Assembly (NCBI RefSeq): GCF_014208105.1 | Contig: NZ_JACHMQ010000001.1 | Location: 1,240,001 to 1,304,000 of the forward strand | Origin: Actinomadura coerulea | GTDB lineage: Bacteria; Actinomycetota; Actinomycetes; Streptosporangiales; Streptosporangiaceae | Reading direction: 5' to 3' | Length of the DNA: 64,000 nt | Part shown: piece by piece, positions 28,512-36,946 of the stretch | How positions within the stretch are numbered: the first letter of the stretch is position 1 | Layout of the letters: each line of letters starts with the position of its first letter | The notes under the pieces: model-generated | What the model was told of the DNA's origin: nothing | Databases searched by the model: none | Seen by the model: the letters and a program-made list of their open reading frames with translations, nothing else | Position numbers and translations under genes: made by a program

Positions 28512-28732
28512 CCGGGCGTGCGCGCGAACAGCTCCAGGTGCCCGCACCGGCGGCACCGCAGGGCGTCGATCTGCCAGCGAGGCCGGCCCATGCGCTTCGC
28601 GCCGCCGAGCAAGCCCTTTTCCAGCGGGCCGAGGATCCAGCGGGCGTAGCCCTTGGAGTGCTCGCCCGCGTCCTCGATGAAGCCCTGTTCGAGGTCGTCG
28701 CCCTCGCATTGCGTGCACGTCGGCTGGGTCAT
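28508..28732 (-). CDS. Small zinc-ribbon-like protein
   Basis: Short protein of 74 residues with two CxxC knuckles, CTQC at residues 6-9 and CRRC near residue 60, separated by a basic and hydrophobic middle (KGYARWILGPLEKGLLGG). This arrangement suggests one zinc ribbon with a membrane- or protein-binding insert. No function is assigned. It overlaps the hrpA 3' end by 4 bp in convergent orientation and is divergent from the prolyl aminopeptidase gene. Confidence 0.7.
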   Translation of the reverse strand: MTQPTCTQCEGDDLEQGFIEDAGEHSKGYARWILGPLEKGLLGGAKRMGRPRWQIDALRCRRCGHLELFARTPG

Positions 28733-28805
28733 GCGGGGAGATTAGCGGGTCACGCGGGCGAGAGAGCGGCGGTCCTGGTTGATCGAATACGGGTGATACT
28801 GGGCC

Positions 28806-29813
28806 ATGGCCTTGCGGGAGTACTACCCACCGATCGAGCCGTACGACTCCGGGCTGCTGGACGTCGGCGACGGCGACCGCGTCTACTGGGAGACCTGCGG
28901 CAATCCCGACGGACTGCCCGCGGTGTTCCTGCACGGCGGGCCCGGAGGGGGACTGCTGCCCGACCAGCGGCGGTTCTTCGACCCGGCCCGGTACCGCATC
29001 GTCCTGTTCGACCAGCGCAACTGCGGCCGGAGCCTGCCCTGCGCCGGCGACCCTGCGGTGCCGCTCGACCGCAACACCACACCGCACCTGGTGGCCGACA
29101 TGGAGCGCCTGCGCGAGCACCTGTCGATCGAACGCTGGCTCGTGTACGGCGGCAGCTGGGGGAGCACCCTCGCGCTCGCGTACGCGCAGGCGCACCCCGA
29201 CCGGGTCGGCGCGATGGTGCTGCGCGGCATCTACCTCGTCCGCCCCTGGGACGAGGCGTGGGGGCTGGCCCCGACCGGCGCGGCGCGCCTGTTCCCGGCC
29301 GAGTGGGCGGCCTTCCGGGACGCGATCCCGCCCGCCGAGCAGGGCGACCTGCTGTCCGCCTACGGCCGCCGGGTCGGCCACCCGGACCCGGCCGTCCACG
29401 TTCCGGCCGCCCGTGCCTGGGCCGCGTGGGAGCTGGCGGCCAACACGCTCCTGCCCGTCCCGCCGCCGGAGCTGGACGTCGCGGTGATGGTGGCCTTCGC
29501 CCGCATCATGAACCACTACATCGCGAACGGGGGCTTCCTCCCGCCCGGGGGCCTTCTCGCGGGCGTGGACCGGATCCGGCACATCCCCGCCGTGATCGTG
29601 AACGGGCGGTACGACGTGAAGACGCCGCTGGAGCAGGCGTGGGACCTGCACCGCGCGTGGCCGGAGGCGGAATTCCACATCGTCGAGGACGCCGGGCACG
29701 GCGGCGGCGAGCCCGGCACGCGCGACCGCCTGATCGAGGCCACCGACGCCTTCGCCGCTCACTTTCCCGCGAAGTGGGCGCCCCCACATGTACCACCCAA
29801 GTCACTGCAGTGA
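28806..29813 (+). CDS. pip: Prolyl aminopeptidase (proline iminopeptidase)
   Basis: Alpha/beta hydrolase of peptidase family S33, 335 residues, releasing N-terminal proline from peptides. The sequence shows the oxyanion segment HGGPGGG, then FDQRNCGRS, the nucleophile elbow GGSWGSTLALAYAQAHP, the acid region VNGRYDVKTP and the catalytic His in EDAGHGGGEPGT. All triad positions are filled. A GATACT -10 candidate ends 5 nt before the ATG and there is no Shine-Dalgarno sequence, so the mRNA is probably leaderless. The last codons form part of a perfect 14-bp palindrome that also lies in front of the next gene. Confidence 0.93.
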   Translation: MALREYYPPIEPYDSGLLDVGDGDRVYWETCGNPDGLPAVFLHGGPGGGLLPDQRRFFDPARYRIVLFDQRNCGRSLPCAGDPAVPLDRNTTPHLVADMERLREHLSIERWLVYGGSWGSTLALAYAQAHPDRVGAMVLRGIYLVRPWDEAWGLAPTGAARLFPAEWAAFRDAIPPAEQGDLLSAYGRRVGHPDPAVHVPAARAWAAWELAANTLLPVPPPELDVAVMVAFARIMNHYIANGGFLPPGGLLAGVDRIRHIPAVIVNGRYDVKTPLEQAWDLHRAWPEAEFHIVEDAGHGGGEPGTRDRLIEATDAFAAHFPAKWAPPHVPPKSLQ

Positions 29814-29814
29814 C
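29801..29814. repeat. Perfect 14-bp palindrome
   Basis: GTCACTGCAGTGAC is fully self-complementary. It covers the last codons and stop of pip and lies 26 nt before the start codon of the coiled-coil gene at 29841, where an operator would be expected. It may also be chance within a coding end. Confidence 0.5.
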
Positions 29815-29840
29815 GGGCGGGGGTGCGTAAGGTTCATTCC

Positions 29841-31403
29841 ATGCCTAACAGCGAAGAGCGCGACAATAGCGGCCCGGAGGAGACGGCCGCGGCTCCCCAG
29901 GGCGCGGTCTCCGAGGGCTCGGCGTACGAGGGCACAACGTACGAGAGCGCGGTGTACGAGGGCACGGGGTCCGGGGCGCCCGTCGAGACCGCGGTCGCGC
30001 GCATGGGCGACCCGGTCACGGTCTGGCCGTGCGCCAACTGCGGGCGTCCCGTCCCGCAGCCGGTCGGCGCCGCCCGCACCGTCCGCTACTGCCAGGACAA
30101 CGACGGGGCCTGCGCCCGCGAGGCGCGCGAGCGCCGCGACCGCGGCCGGGACGCGCCGGGCCTCACCGGGCAGGTCGCGTCGGCGTGGGAGATCGTCGAG
30201 CGGATGGAGCGGGCCGCCGACGCGCTCGCCGACTCGCTGACCTCCGAGCTGAGCGTCGCCGGCGTGGAGCGCCGCGTCGCCGAGGTGCGGGCCGAGGCCG
30301 CCCGCGAGCTCGCCATCGCGCAGAGCGAGCGCGACGCCTCCCAGCGCAAGGCCGAGGAGGCGTGGCACGAGGCCGTCTCGTCCCGCAAGCGCGCCGAGGC
30401 GGCCGAGGGGGAGGCCGGCCGCGCCCGCGAGGAGGCCAGGCTCGCCACCGCCAAGCGCGACGCCGCGCAGCAGGCGTGGGAGGAGGCCCACCAGATCGCG
30501 CAGCAGTCCATGACGGCCAAGCTCGCCGCTGAGAGCGAGCGCGACCGGGTCGCGGCCCGGGAGAGCGAGCTGCTCGCCGCGCTGGAGGCCGCGCGGGCCG
30601 AGCTCGTCGGCCTGCACGCCAAGCTCGCCGAGGCGGAGGGCGCCGCCGAGGCGCAGCGCGTGGAGGCCGCGGTCGCCAAGCAGGGCGCCGAGGACCTGCG
30701 CAACGCCATGCGCGACACCGAGGCCCAGCGGCAGCGCGCCATGCAGGCCGCCAGCAAGGCCGAGGCCGAGCGCACCACCGCCATGCGCGCGCAGTCCGAG
30801 GCCGAGGCGGAGGTCGTCCGCGCCAACGCCCGCGCCGACGAGGCCGCCAAGGAGCGCGACGCCGCGCTGGCGCAGGCCGCGGCCGCGACGTCCGAGCGGG
30901 ACGAGCTGAACACCAAGGTCAACGACCAGGCGGTGCAGCTAGGGCAGCTGTCGCAGTCGGTCGCCGAGCAGCAGGCGGCGCTCACCGCCCTCGCCGAGGA
31001 GCGCGACGCCGCCCGCGCCGAGGCCGACCGCGCCCGCCGCCAGATCGACCAGCTCACCCACAACACGCTGTCGTCGAACTTCCCGCCCGGCGGCCGGATG
31101 TCCGGCGGCGGCCACCCCGGGCCCCCGCCCGGCGCGCCGCCCGCCGGAGCACCCGGCCCCGCCCCGGCTCCCGGCATGCCGCCGGGCCCGCCCCCGATCG
31201 GCGGCCCCTTCCCGGGCGGATCCCCCGCCCGTCCGGGCGCGCCGGCCCCCCTCGGGCTCCCCGTCCCGAGCCCGGCTCCCGTCCCGAACGGGACGCCGGC
31301 CTCGGCCACCGGCGGCCACCCCGCGCCGGGCGGCCACCCCCCGAACCACGGCCGCCCCCTCAACGGCGCGGACCGGGAGGACCCCCTGTTCACCGGCCCC
31401 TGA
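29841..31403 (+). CDS. Coiled-coil protein with N-terminal zinc-ribbon-like and C-terminal proline-rich regions
   Basis: Predicted protein of 520 residues. The first 50 residues are acidic and low complexity, with repeated YEGT/YES units. Next comes CANCGRPV with a second cluster CQDNDGAC, likely one metal site. Residues of about 110-410 are rich in Ala, Glu, Arg and Gln with heptad character, predicting a long coiled coil. The last 100 residues are Pro/Gly-rich (PGPPPGAPPAG type). ATG 29841 is chosen over GTG 29823. No catalytic domain is seen. The build suggests a cytoplasmic scaffold, possibly DivIVA- or filament-like in role, but that is a guess. Confidence 0.75.
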   Translation: MPNSEERDNSGPEETAAAPQGAVSEGSAYEGTTYESAVYEGTGSGAPVETAVARMGDPVTVWPCANCGRPVPQPVGAARTVRYCQDNDGACAREARERRDRGRDAPGLTGQVASAWEIVERMERAADALADSLTSELSVAGVERRVAEVRAEAARELAIAQSERDASQRKAEEAWHEAVSSRKRAEAAEGEAGRAREEARLATAKRDAAQQAWEEAHQIAQQSMTAKLAAESERDRVAARESELLAALEAARAELVGLHAKLAEAEGAAEAQRVEAAVAKQGAEDLRNAMRDTEAQRQRAMQAASKAEAERTTAMRAQSEAEAEVVRANARADEAAKERDAALAQAAAATSERDELNTKVNDQAVQLGQLSQSVAEQQAALTALAEERDAARAEADRARRQIDQLTHNTLSSNFPPGGRMSGGGHPGPPPGAPPAGAPGPAPAPGMPPGPPPIGGPFPGGSPARPGAPAPLGLPVPSPAPVPNGTPASATGGHPAPGGHPPNHGRPLNGADREDPLFTGP

Positions 31404-31408
31404 CCGCC

Positions 31409-31438
31409 GAGGCCCGGGCGGCCACGCCGTCCGGGCTC
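31409..31438. terminator. Bidirectional terminator hairpin
   Basis: GAGGCCCGGGCGGC (31409-31422) pairs with GCCGTCCGGGCTC (31426-31438) around a CAC loop. It fills the 33-bp gap between the plus-strand coiled-coil gene and the minus-strand small membrane protein gene. Confidence 0.65.
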
Positions 31439-31658
31439 AGCCGAGGCCGGCCACCAGGACCAGCGCCAGTGCCAGCGCCGCCACCGAGGCGGACATCAGG
31501 ACCCGGGCGCGCTCCCTCGCCGCGGTGCGCCGCGGCGTGAGGACCCTCCGATGGCCCCGCGCCATGTCCACCGCGGCGCGGCGGGCGTTCTCCCAGTAAG
31601 CCCCCGTGTACAGGGCCAGCGCCGCCAGCCCCACGATGAGTAATCCGTCTCCGCGCAT
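31437..31658 (-). CDS. Small two-span membrane protein
   Basis: Protein of 73 residues with two hydrophobic segments, GLLIVGLAALALYTGAYW near the N-terminus and LMSASVAALALALVLVAGLG at the C-terminus, joined by a basic loop (RRVLTPRRTAARERAR). The ATG at 31658 has GGGAGG at good spacing upstream. A longer reading is possible but would add a polar N-terminus with no obvious purpose. No family is recognised. It could be a membrane-associated accessory protein. Confidence 0.55.
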   Translation of the reverse strand: MRGDGLLIVGLAALALYTGAYWENARRAAVDMARGHRRVLTPRRTAARERARVLMSASVAALALALVLVAGLG

Positions 31659-31790
31659 CGATCCGCCTCCCGTTTTCCGCGGAAGCTCAGATTGAACAGC
31701 GGATCCGGCGCGAGTGACAGTGTCGGACGACACAATGCGCCGAAACAGGCAAACTCCGGCGGCTCCGCCGTCGGAACGTCGGCCGGACGG

Positions 31791-32480
31791 TCAGCGCCCG
31801 AACGTCTCGGGATCGACCTCGATCCATATCTGCTCGGCGCGGCCCAGCAGCCGCCCGCCCGCCCCGTACAGGGCGGTCGCCGCGTGCATCTTGCGGCCCT
31901 CGCGGCTGCGCGCGAACCCCATCACCACACACCGCTCACCGGCCCGCGGAACGTCCATGACCTGCGCCGTCATCGTGCCGAGGACCGCCGGGCGGCCCGC
32001 CACGTCGAACGACCAGCCGCCGGGGCAGTCGAGCGCCGCCCACACCAGCTCACGCTCGGGCACCCGCTCGGGGACCCACGGCGCCGCGACGGTGCCCTCG
32101 GTGACGGGGCCCGGTTCGAGCCGCAGCCCGTCGCCGGGCTCGCGGTCCGGCCCGCACACGAAGCAGCCGGGGAACGGGTGGTTCTCCGCCGCCCGGTACT
32201 TCTCCGCCGCCTTGAGCGCCTCCTCGAACGGGACGGCCGCGATGGGCGGCACCACGATCGCCCCCGCCAGCGCCTCGGCGATGAGCCGCTCGCCGTCCCA
32301 CAGCCGCGCGCTGTGCCCGCGCTCGTCCTCCACCGTGACGGCGAGCTCGGTCTCCAGCGGCGGCGGCCGCCGCAGCGTCACGGTCACCGTGTCGATCGGG
32401 ACCCTCCCCGCCAGGCGTCCCGCCACGTATCCGCCGTTCCCGGACCCCTCCGGCCCGTGGAACCGCCTCTCGATGATCAT
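31791..32480 (-). CDS. Hotdog-fold thioesterase-like protein
   Basis: Protein of 229 residues resembling actinobacterial acyl-CoA-thioesterase-like proteins made of two hotdog halves. Recognisable segments are GNGGYVAGRLAG near the N-terminus, FPGCFVCGPDREPGDGLRL in the middle and ALDCPGGWSFDVAGRPAVLGTMTAQV in the second half. ATG 32480 is preferred because GGGGGA lies 7 nt upstream. It stands alone between small genes on the same strand. The catalytic residue is not clear, so hydrolysis of a CoA or ACP thioester is a family-based inference. Confidence 0.7.
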   Translation of the reverse strand: MIIERRFHGPEGSGNGGYVAGRLAGRVPIDTVTVTLRRPPPLETELAVTVEDERGHSARLWDGERLIAEALAGAIVVPPIAAVPFEEALKAAEKYRAAENHPFPGCFVCGPDREPGDGLRLEPGPVTEGTVAAPWVPERVPERELVWAALDCPGGWSFDVAGRPAVLGTMTAQVMDVPRAGERCVVMGFARSREGRKMHAATALYGAGGRLLGRAEQIWIEVDPETFGR

Positions 32481-32582
32481 TTCTATGTCCCCCGTGCTCA
32501 CGTACGCCAAACCAAAACGGGACCGATCATATTGAGCCCCGACGACAACCCACCCCCCGGGGGTAGCCGGGCGCCGCGCGCG

Positions 32583-33098
32583 CTACACGGCCCGGGAGGG
32601 CTGCGGCCTGCCCGGACGGGTGGTGAAGAAGACCGAGAGGGAGCCGCGCAGGCGCGCCCGGACGGTCTCCTCGTCGACGGGGCCGTCGGCGGGGACGGGG
32701 GTCCGGTCGAGCGCGCGGGCGATGAGCAGGTCGACGTTGCGGTCGGCGACGAGGACCGAGCACGTGTCGCACCCGTACCAGGGGTAGAGCATGTTGAGGA
32801 CGGCCACGGCGGTGTCGTCGTCCGACAGGTGCGTGGTGTCGAGCTCGACCTCGAACATGTCGGTGTCGTCGGGGTCGAGCGTCGGGTAGTAGAGCCACTG
32901 CGGCGCGGCCACGCCGCAGAAGTCGCATACCTGGTCGAGCGGGGCGGGCTCGCCGACCGCGAGCTCGAGCTCGTGGTCCCACGGCTCCACCCGCCGGTTG
33001 TGGCGGTAGCCGACCCCGTCGAGCGAGCCCTCGCGGTTGTGCGTCACGTCGTGCACCTCGCCGCCGCAGCGGGCGCACATGAAGCCGAGGTCCTCCAT
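32583..33098 (-). CDS. Hypothetical protein with zinc-binding cysteine pairs
   Basis: Protein of 171 residues. Three CxxC pairs are visible: CARC at residues 8-11, CDFC near 60 and CDTC near 111, the last in a YPWYGCDTCSVLVADRNVD segment. Another region is acidic (TLDPDDTDMFEVELD). This pattern suggests one or two zinc sites. No family name is recognised. The start is not certain: ATG 33098 has GGGGAGGG close upstream, and GTG 33122 is a longer option. It is divergent from the ABC ATPase gene at 33292. Confidence 0.6.
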   Translation of the reverse strand: MEDLGFMCARCGGEVHDVTHNREGSLDGVGYRHNRRVEPWDHELELAVGEPAPLDQVCDFCGVAAPQWLYYPTLDPDDTDMFEVELDTTHLSDDDTAVAVLNMLYPWYGCDTCSVLVADRNVDLLIARALDRTPVPADGPVDEETVRARLRGSLSVFFTTRPGRPQPSRAV

Positions 33099-33291
33099 GT
33101 CCCTCCCCGATCGCTGAGGCACCGGCTCTCACATTATCCGGCCGGACGCCTCGCTCGTACCAGGCCGCGGCGTTCGGGTACGTTGAGGGTCCTTCACCGA
33201 CGCAACCGCCCCGGCGACCCCGGTCTCCCGCGTCCGCACGCCGCACATCCCCCCGCGTGCCCGCATTCCGTGCTTTCGAACGGGAGGTCCC

Positions 33292-34080
33292 GTGCCCGAC
33301 GTCGTGCTGAACGCCGACAAGATCGATCTGGTCCGCGAGCGGCGGTCGCTGCTCGACCGCGTCACGCTGACGGTGCTGCGCGGCGAGCACTGGGCGCTGA
33401 TCGGCCCGAACGGCGCCGGCAAGAGCACGCTGCTCGGCGTCCTCGGCGCCTACACCCATCCGACGCGCGGCACGGCGGAGATCCTCGGGCGCCGGCTCGG
33501 CCGCGTGGACGTGCAGGAGCTGCGCAGGCTGATCGGGCAGGTCAACCCGCGCCACCCCCTGGAGTCGGCGCGGACGGTCCGCGAGATCGTCCTGACCGGC
33601 GTGACGGGCACCATCGAGCTCGTCCCGCGCTGGACGCCGGCCGAGGCGGACCTGCGCCGCGCGGACGAACTGATCGCGCTGATGGGCCTCACGCCCCGCA
33701 CGGACGCGCGCTGGCCGAACCTGTCGCAGGGGGAGCGGGGCCGCGCGCTGATCGCGCGGGCGCTGATGCCCGACCCGCCGCTGCTCCTGCTCGACGAGCC
33801 CGCCACGGGCCTGGACGTCGCCGCCCGGGAGCGGCTGCTCGCCGCCCTCGACCGGCTGCGCGCCGAGCGCCCCGGCCTGACCACCGTGCTCGTCACGCAC
33901 CACCTGGAGGAGCTGCCGCTCAGCACCAGCCACGCGCTGCTGCTGCGCGAGGGCCGCGTACTCGCCTCCGGACCGGCCGGCGAGGTGCTCACGACCGAGC
34001 TGGTCAGCGCGTGCTTCGACCATCCGATCACCATCAGCCGAAGCAACGGGCGCTGGGCCGCGACAGCCGGACGGATCTGA
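33292..34080 (+). CDS. Orphan ABC transporter ATP-binding protein
   Basis: ATPase of 262 residues with GPNGAGKSTLLGVLG (Walker A), the Q-loop region LIGQVNPRHP, signature LSQGERGRALIARAL, LLLLDEPATGLD (Walker B) and the H-loop VLVTHHLEEL. It starts with GTG 33292 after a GGGAGG site. The overall look (ThrValLeu-rich H-loop region, THHLEELP) is that of the single ABC ATPases related to molybdate or iron importers (ModF/YlmA type). No permease or binding protein is adjacent, so the partner, if any, is elsewhere. Confidence 0.88.
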   Translation: MPDVVLNADKIDLVRERRSLLDRVTLTVLRGEHWALIGPNGAGKSTLLGVLGAYTHPTRGTAEILGRRLGRVDVQELRRLIGQVNPRHPLESARTVREIVLTGVTGTIELVPRWTPAEADLRRADELIALMGLTPRTDARWPNLSQGERGRALIARALMPDPPLLLLDEPATGLDVAARERLLAALDRLRAERPGLTTVLVTHHLEELPLSTSHALLLREGRVLASGPAGEVLTTELVSACFDHPITISRSNGRWAATAGRI

Positions 34081-34108
34081 CCGCCCGTCCCGCGCTCCGA
34101 GGGCCCGG

Positions 34109-35470
34109 CTAGCCGCCGGCGACGCGGTGCCGGGCCAGATGCGCCAGGACCGCCTGGTTCGCCTCCCACCCGTCCGGGAACTTGACCGGCACGCCGAGGT
34201 GCACCGGCTCGGCGGACGGATGCGCGTCCAGCAGCTCGGGGATGCCCGCGCGCGCCACCACGACGCACGCGTGCCGGTGCCGCGACGCCAGCACGCACAG
34301 CCGCCCCGACTCCAGGTGGAACGCGGTCGCGTCGCGGCGCCCCGACAGCGGGTGCAGCATGACCGTCACGTCGTACTCGCGGCCCTGGAGCCGGTTGGCG
34401 GTGTCGACGGTGATGCCCTCGCCGTGCGGGCCGAGCGCGGCGCGGATCGCGGTGACCTGGTCGCGGTGGGCCGCGCCGATCGCGACGCGCGCGGCGTCCA
34501 CCGGCTCCGAGCCCCGTTCGGAGTGCGCGACGGGGCCGCGCTGCAGCAGCCGGACGGCGAGCGCCGCCGTCGCGCGGACGGCTTCGGAGTCGGTGCGCAG
34601 CGTGTGCCGGGCGGGCAGCTCGTAGAAGGCCCACCCGGTCGCCGCCGCCTCTTCGAGCGCGTGGTCGTAGGTGGTCCCCATGCCGCGCGCGGCGAACTCC
34701 AGCGTCCGGTCGCCCGGCCCCGTCCCGGCGCGGAACCCGGTGAACGGGTAGAACGCCTCCGACACCACCGGCGCCGCCGACGCGGGCAGCCGCCAGGACA
34801 CCGGCAGCCGGTGGACGGGAAGCTGCGGGTTGTGCGCGAGCAGGACCGACACGGCGCTGCGCATCGGGTCCCAGGTGAGGCCCGCCCAGCGTTCGACCTC
34901 GACGGTGGAGAACGGGTCGAGCTGGCCGGGGTCGCCGACGAACAGCGCCCGCTCGAACCGCCCGGCGATGCGCAGGAGCAGGTCCGAGCGCATCTGGTAC
35001 GCCTCGTCGACGATCGCCCACGGCCAGGACCCGTCCGAGAGCGTGGCCCACTTCGCGCCCGTCGCGATGACGACGGTGCGCTCGGCGAGGTCGTCGGCCT
35101 TCTGCGCCACCCGCACGGACGGATGCGCCATGACCCGCTCGGACGGCACGTAGCCCGACGCCGACAGCCGCCCCAGCGTGATGCCGGGGTGCTTCGCGGC
35201 GATCCGGTCGATGAGGTCGTCGACCTGCTCGTTGGTCTGCGCCACGATCATCAGCCGCTCGCCGGCCTCGGCCAGGTGCGCGGCCGCGCGGACCACCAGC
35301 GTCGACTTGCCCGCGCCCGGCGGGGAGTCGACCACCACGCCGCGGTGCCCGCCGCCGAGGTCGGCCAGGACCGCGTCGACGACCCGCGCCGCGGCGTCGC
35401 CGGGATCGAGGGACGGCTCCGGGTCCATCGTCGCCACCGGCGACAGATGACGGCCCGCCTGTCCGGTCAC
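34109..35470 (-). CDS. Dna2/UPF1-like superfamily 1 helicase
   Basis: Protein of 453 residues with SF1 motifs in order: PPGAGKST (Walker A, residues 50-57), AIVDEAYQM (motif II, DEAY), VGDPGQLDPF (motif III), SWRLPASAAPVVSEAFYP (matching the YRMHP region of UPF1-like enzymes), VDTANRLQGREYDVTVMLH (motif V) and VLASRHRHACVVVAR (motif VI). These fit the SF1B UPF1/Dna2 group. GTG 35470 is preferred because it overlaps the previous stop (GTGA) and has AGAGGA 6 nt upstream. ATG 35476 is an alternative. It is the last gene of a four-gene operon that also encodes a Cas4-like nuclease. Confidence 0.85.
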   Translation of the reverse strand: MTGQAGRHLSPVATMDPEPSLDPGDAAARVVDAVLADLGGGHRGVVVDSPPGAGKSTLVVRAAAHLAEAGERLMIVAQTNEQVDDLIDRIAAKHPGITLGRLSASGYVPSERVMAHPSVRVAQKADDLAERTVVIATGAKWATLSDGSWPWAIVDEAYQMRSDLLLRIAGRFERALFVGDPGQLDPFSTVEVERWAGLTWDPMRSAVSVLLAHNPQLPVHRLPVSWRLPASAAPVVSEAFYPFTGFRAGTGPGDRTLEFAARGMGTTYDHALEEAAATGWAFYELPARHTLRTDSEAVRATAALAVRLLQRGPVAHSERGSEPVDAARVAIGAAHRDQVTAIRAALGPHGEGITVDTANRLQGREYDVTVMLHPLSGRRDATAFHLESGRLCVLASRHRHACVVVARAGIPELLDAHPSAEPVHLGVPVKFPDGWEANQAVLAHLARHRVAGG

Positions 35471-36939
35471 GACCATTCCTCTTCGGCGTCCTCGTCGGTC
35501 GGCACGTACTCGACGGGCGGCCCGCCGTGCGTCCACGGCGTGTCCTCCCGGTCGGGGAACCTCGCCATGCCGAACGAGCCCTCCGTCAGCGAGGTGAAGC
35601 ACACCCGGTCGCCGACCTCGGGGACGGCGCCCGCCTCGGGGGTGAGCTTGCGGCCCATCCCGCCGGTCAGCTCCAGCAGCACGCCGCCGTCGTCCAACTC
35701 CACGATCCTCCCCTTGAGGGCCGGTCTGGCCGCGCTGCACACGGTCGCGCCGACGTCGAGCCGCACCGGGTCCCGCGTGCCGACCCGCAGCAGCGGGCGC
35801 AGCTTCGGCCGCTTGCCCGTCTCGTCCAGCCGGGCGGGGTCGCACTCGGTGACCGTCCCGCCGAACGCCTGGCCGGCCAGCCGGTGCTCGGCCATCACCA
35901 GGGGGTCGTCGAACGCCCGCTGCGCGTCGTAGGCGTCCTGCGCGCGTTCGAGGTCGTGCAGCCGCCGCGCCGCCCGGACGGGCGGGTCGCGGCGCGCCTG
36001 AGGATACGCCTCGCCGAACGTCTGGTGGTAATAGGTGAAGGCGTCCCGGTCGCGCTCCCAGCGGCGCGGGACGCTCGCGCCCTCCGGCAGCGCCCGCAGC
36101 AGCCCGACGGCGCGCCACATCAGCTCCCAGGTCGGGGTGAGCTGGCTCGCGACCGCGGCGCGCAGCCGCTCCTCGGCGGCGGGGGCCCCGCCCGACCGGT
36201 CGTAGCCGGCGATCGCGGGCGCGAGGACCTCGTTGTCGAACGTCGGGTCGGTCGTCGGGCCCGCGGGCGGGCAGACGACGGGGTCCTCGGCGCGGGCCGC
36301 GGCGGCCGGCCCGTCGAGGCCGTCCGGAGGGGCGATCCAGCCCAGCAGGGCGGCGAGGTTGCCGTCCTCGAGAGAGCTCTGCCCGGTCGCCCAGTGCAGC
36401 CGCAGCAGCTCGGTCACCGCCCCGAGCAGGGACGAGCCCGGATGGTCGTGGCGGTCGGCGAACCACGTCAGCCACCGGCCGAGCACCGGCACCGCCGGGT
36501 CCACCGCGTACGGGCCCTCGGTGCTGCGGAACCGCGTCGACCGGCCCACCATCCGCAGGAACGCGACGCCGCCCCGGTTCGGTACGAGCAGCTGCGGCGC
36601 GTCCCCGTACCGGATCCGCTCATCGCCGTCCTTGCCGGGCGGCAGCTCCTCCACCGGGCCCCGGCTCGTCTCGATGTGGTTCAGGACGAGCTTGGCGAGG
36701 CTCGCCGCGAAGGCGAACCGCAGGTCGCGGTTGCGCGGCTGCGGGACCACGAGCAGGGTCGCGTCGTCCGGCGCGCTGCCGAGCATCACGGCCAGAGGCG
36801 CCGCCGCCTCGCCGGCGAGCTTCAGCGGGACGAGCACGAGCGGGTCGGCGGAGACGTGGCAGTGCCGCACGGTGGCGAGCGGCTGCGCGATCCCGGCGGC
36901 CGCCGCCTGCAACCGCGCGAGCGAGGACAGCGCGCTCAT
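35467..36939 (-). CDS. Unknown protein of the nuclease-helicase operon
   Basis: Protein of 490 residues with no recognised family. The N-terminal 150 residues look globular alpha/beta (VRHCHVSADPLVLVPLKLAGE, LLVVPQPRNRDLRFAFAASLAKLVL). The middle is helical with many Arg and Trp residues. The C-terminal 110 residues look like small beta-barrel modules (GRIVELDDGGVLLELTGGMG, VGDRVCFTSLTEGSFGMARF), which could bind nucleic acid. It lies 7 nt after the nuclease gene and overlaps the helicase gene by 4 bp, so it is probably a stoichiometric partner in the same complex. Confidence 0.7.
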   Translation of the reverse strand: MSALSSLARLQAAAAGIAQPLATVRHCHVSADPLVLVPLKLAGEAAAPLAVMLGSAPDDATLLVVPQPRNRDLRFAFAASLAKLVLNHIETSRGPVEELPPGKDGDERIRYGDAPQLLVPNRGGVAFLRMVGRSTRFRSTEGPYAVDPAVPVLGRWLTWFADRHDHPGSSLLGAVTELLRLHWATGQSSLEDGNLAALLGWIAPPDGLDGPAAAARAEDPVVCPPAGPTTDPTFDNEVLAPAIAGYDRSGGAPAAEERLRAAVASQLTPTWELMWRAVGLLRALPEGASVPRRWERDRDAFTYYHQTFGEAYPQARRDPPVRAARRLHDLERAQDAYDAQRAFDDPLVMAEHRLAGQAFGGTVTECDPARLDETGKRPKLRPLLRVGTRDPVRLDVGATVCSAARPALKGRIVELDDGGVLLELTGGMGRKLTPEAGAVPEVGDRVCFTSLTEGSFGMARFPDREDTPWTHGGPPVEYVPTDEDAEEEWS

Positions 36940-36946
36940 GGGCGGA

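Noticed and set aside
24561..29789. A 1742-residue minus-strand open frame opposite hrpA and pip.
   Set aside because: It mirrors the codons of hrpA and pip and shows no recognisable domain; both sense genes are unambiguous.
24533..29830. A 1765-residue plus-strand frame overlapping hrpA.
   Set aside because: Arg/Pro/Gly-rich off-frame translation of hrpA and pip; no motif.
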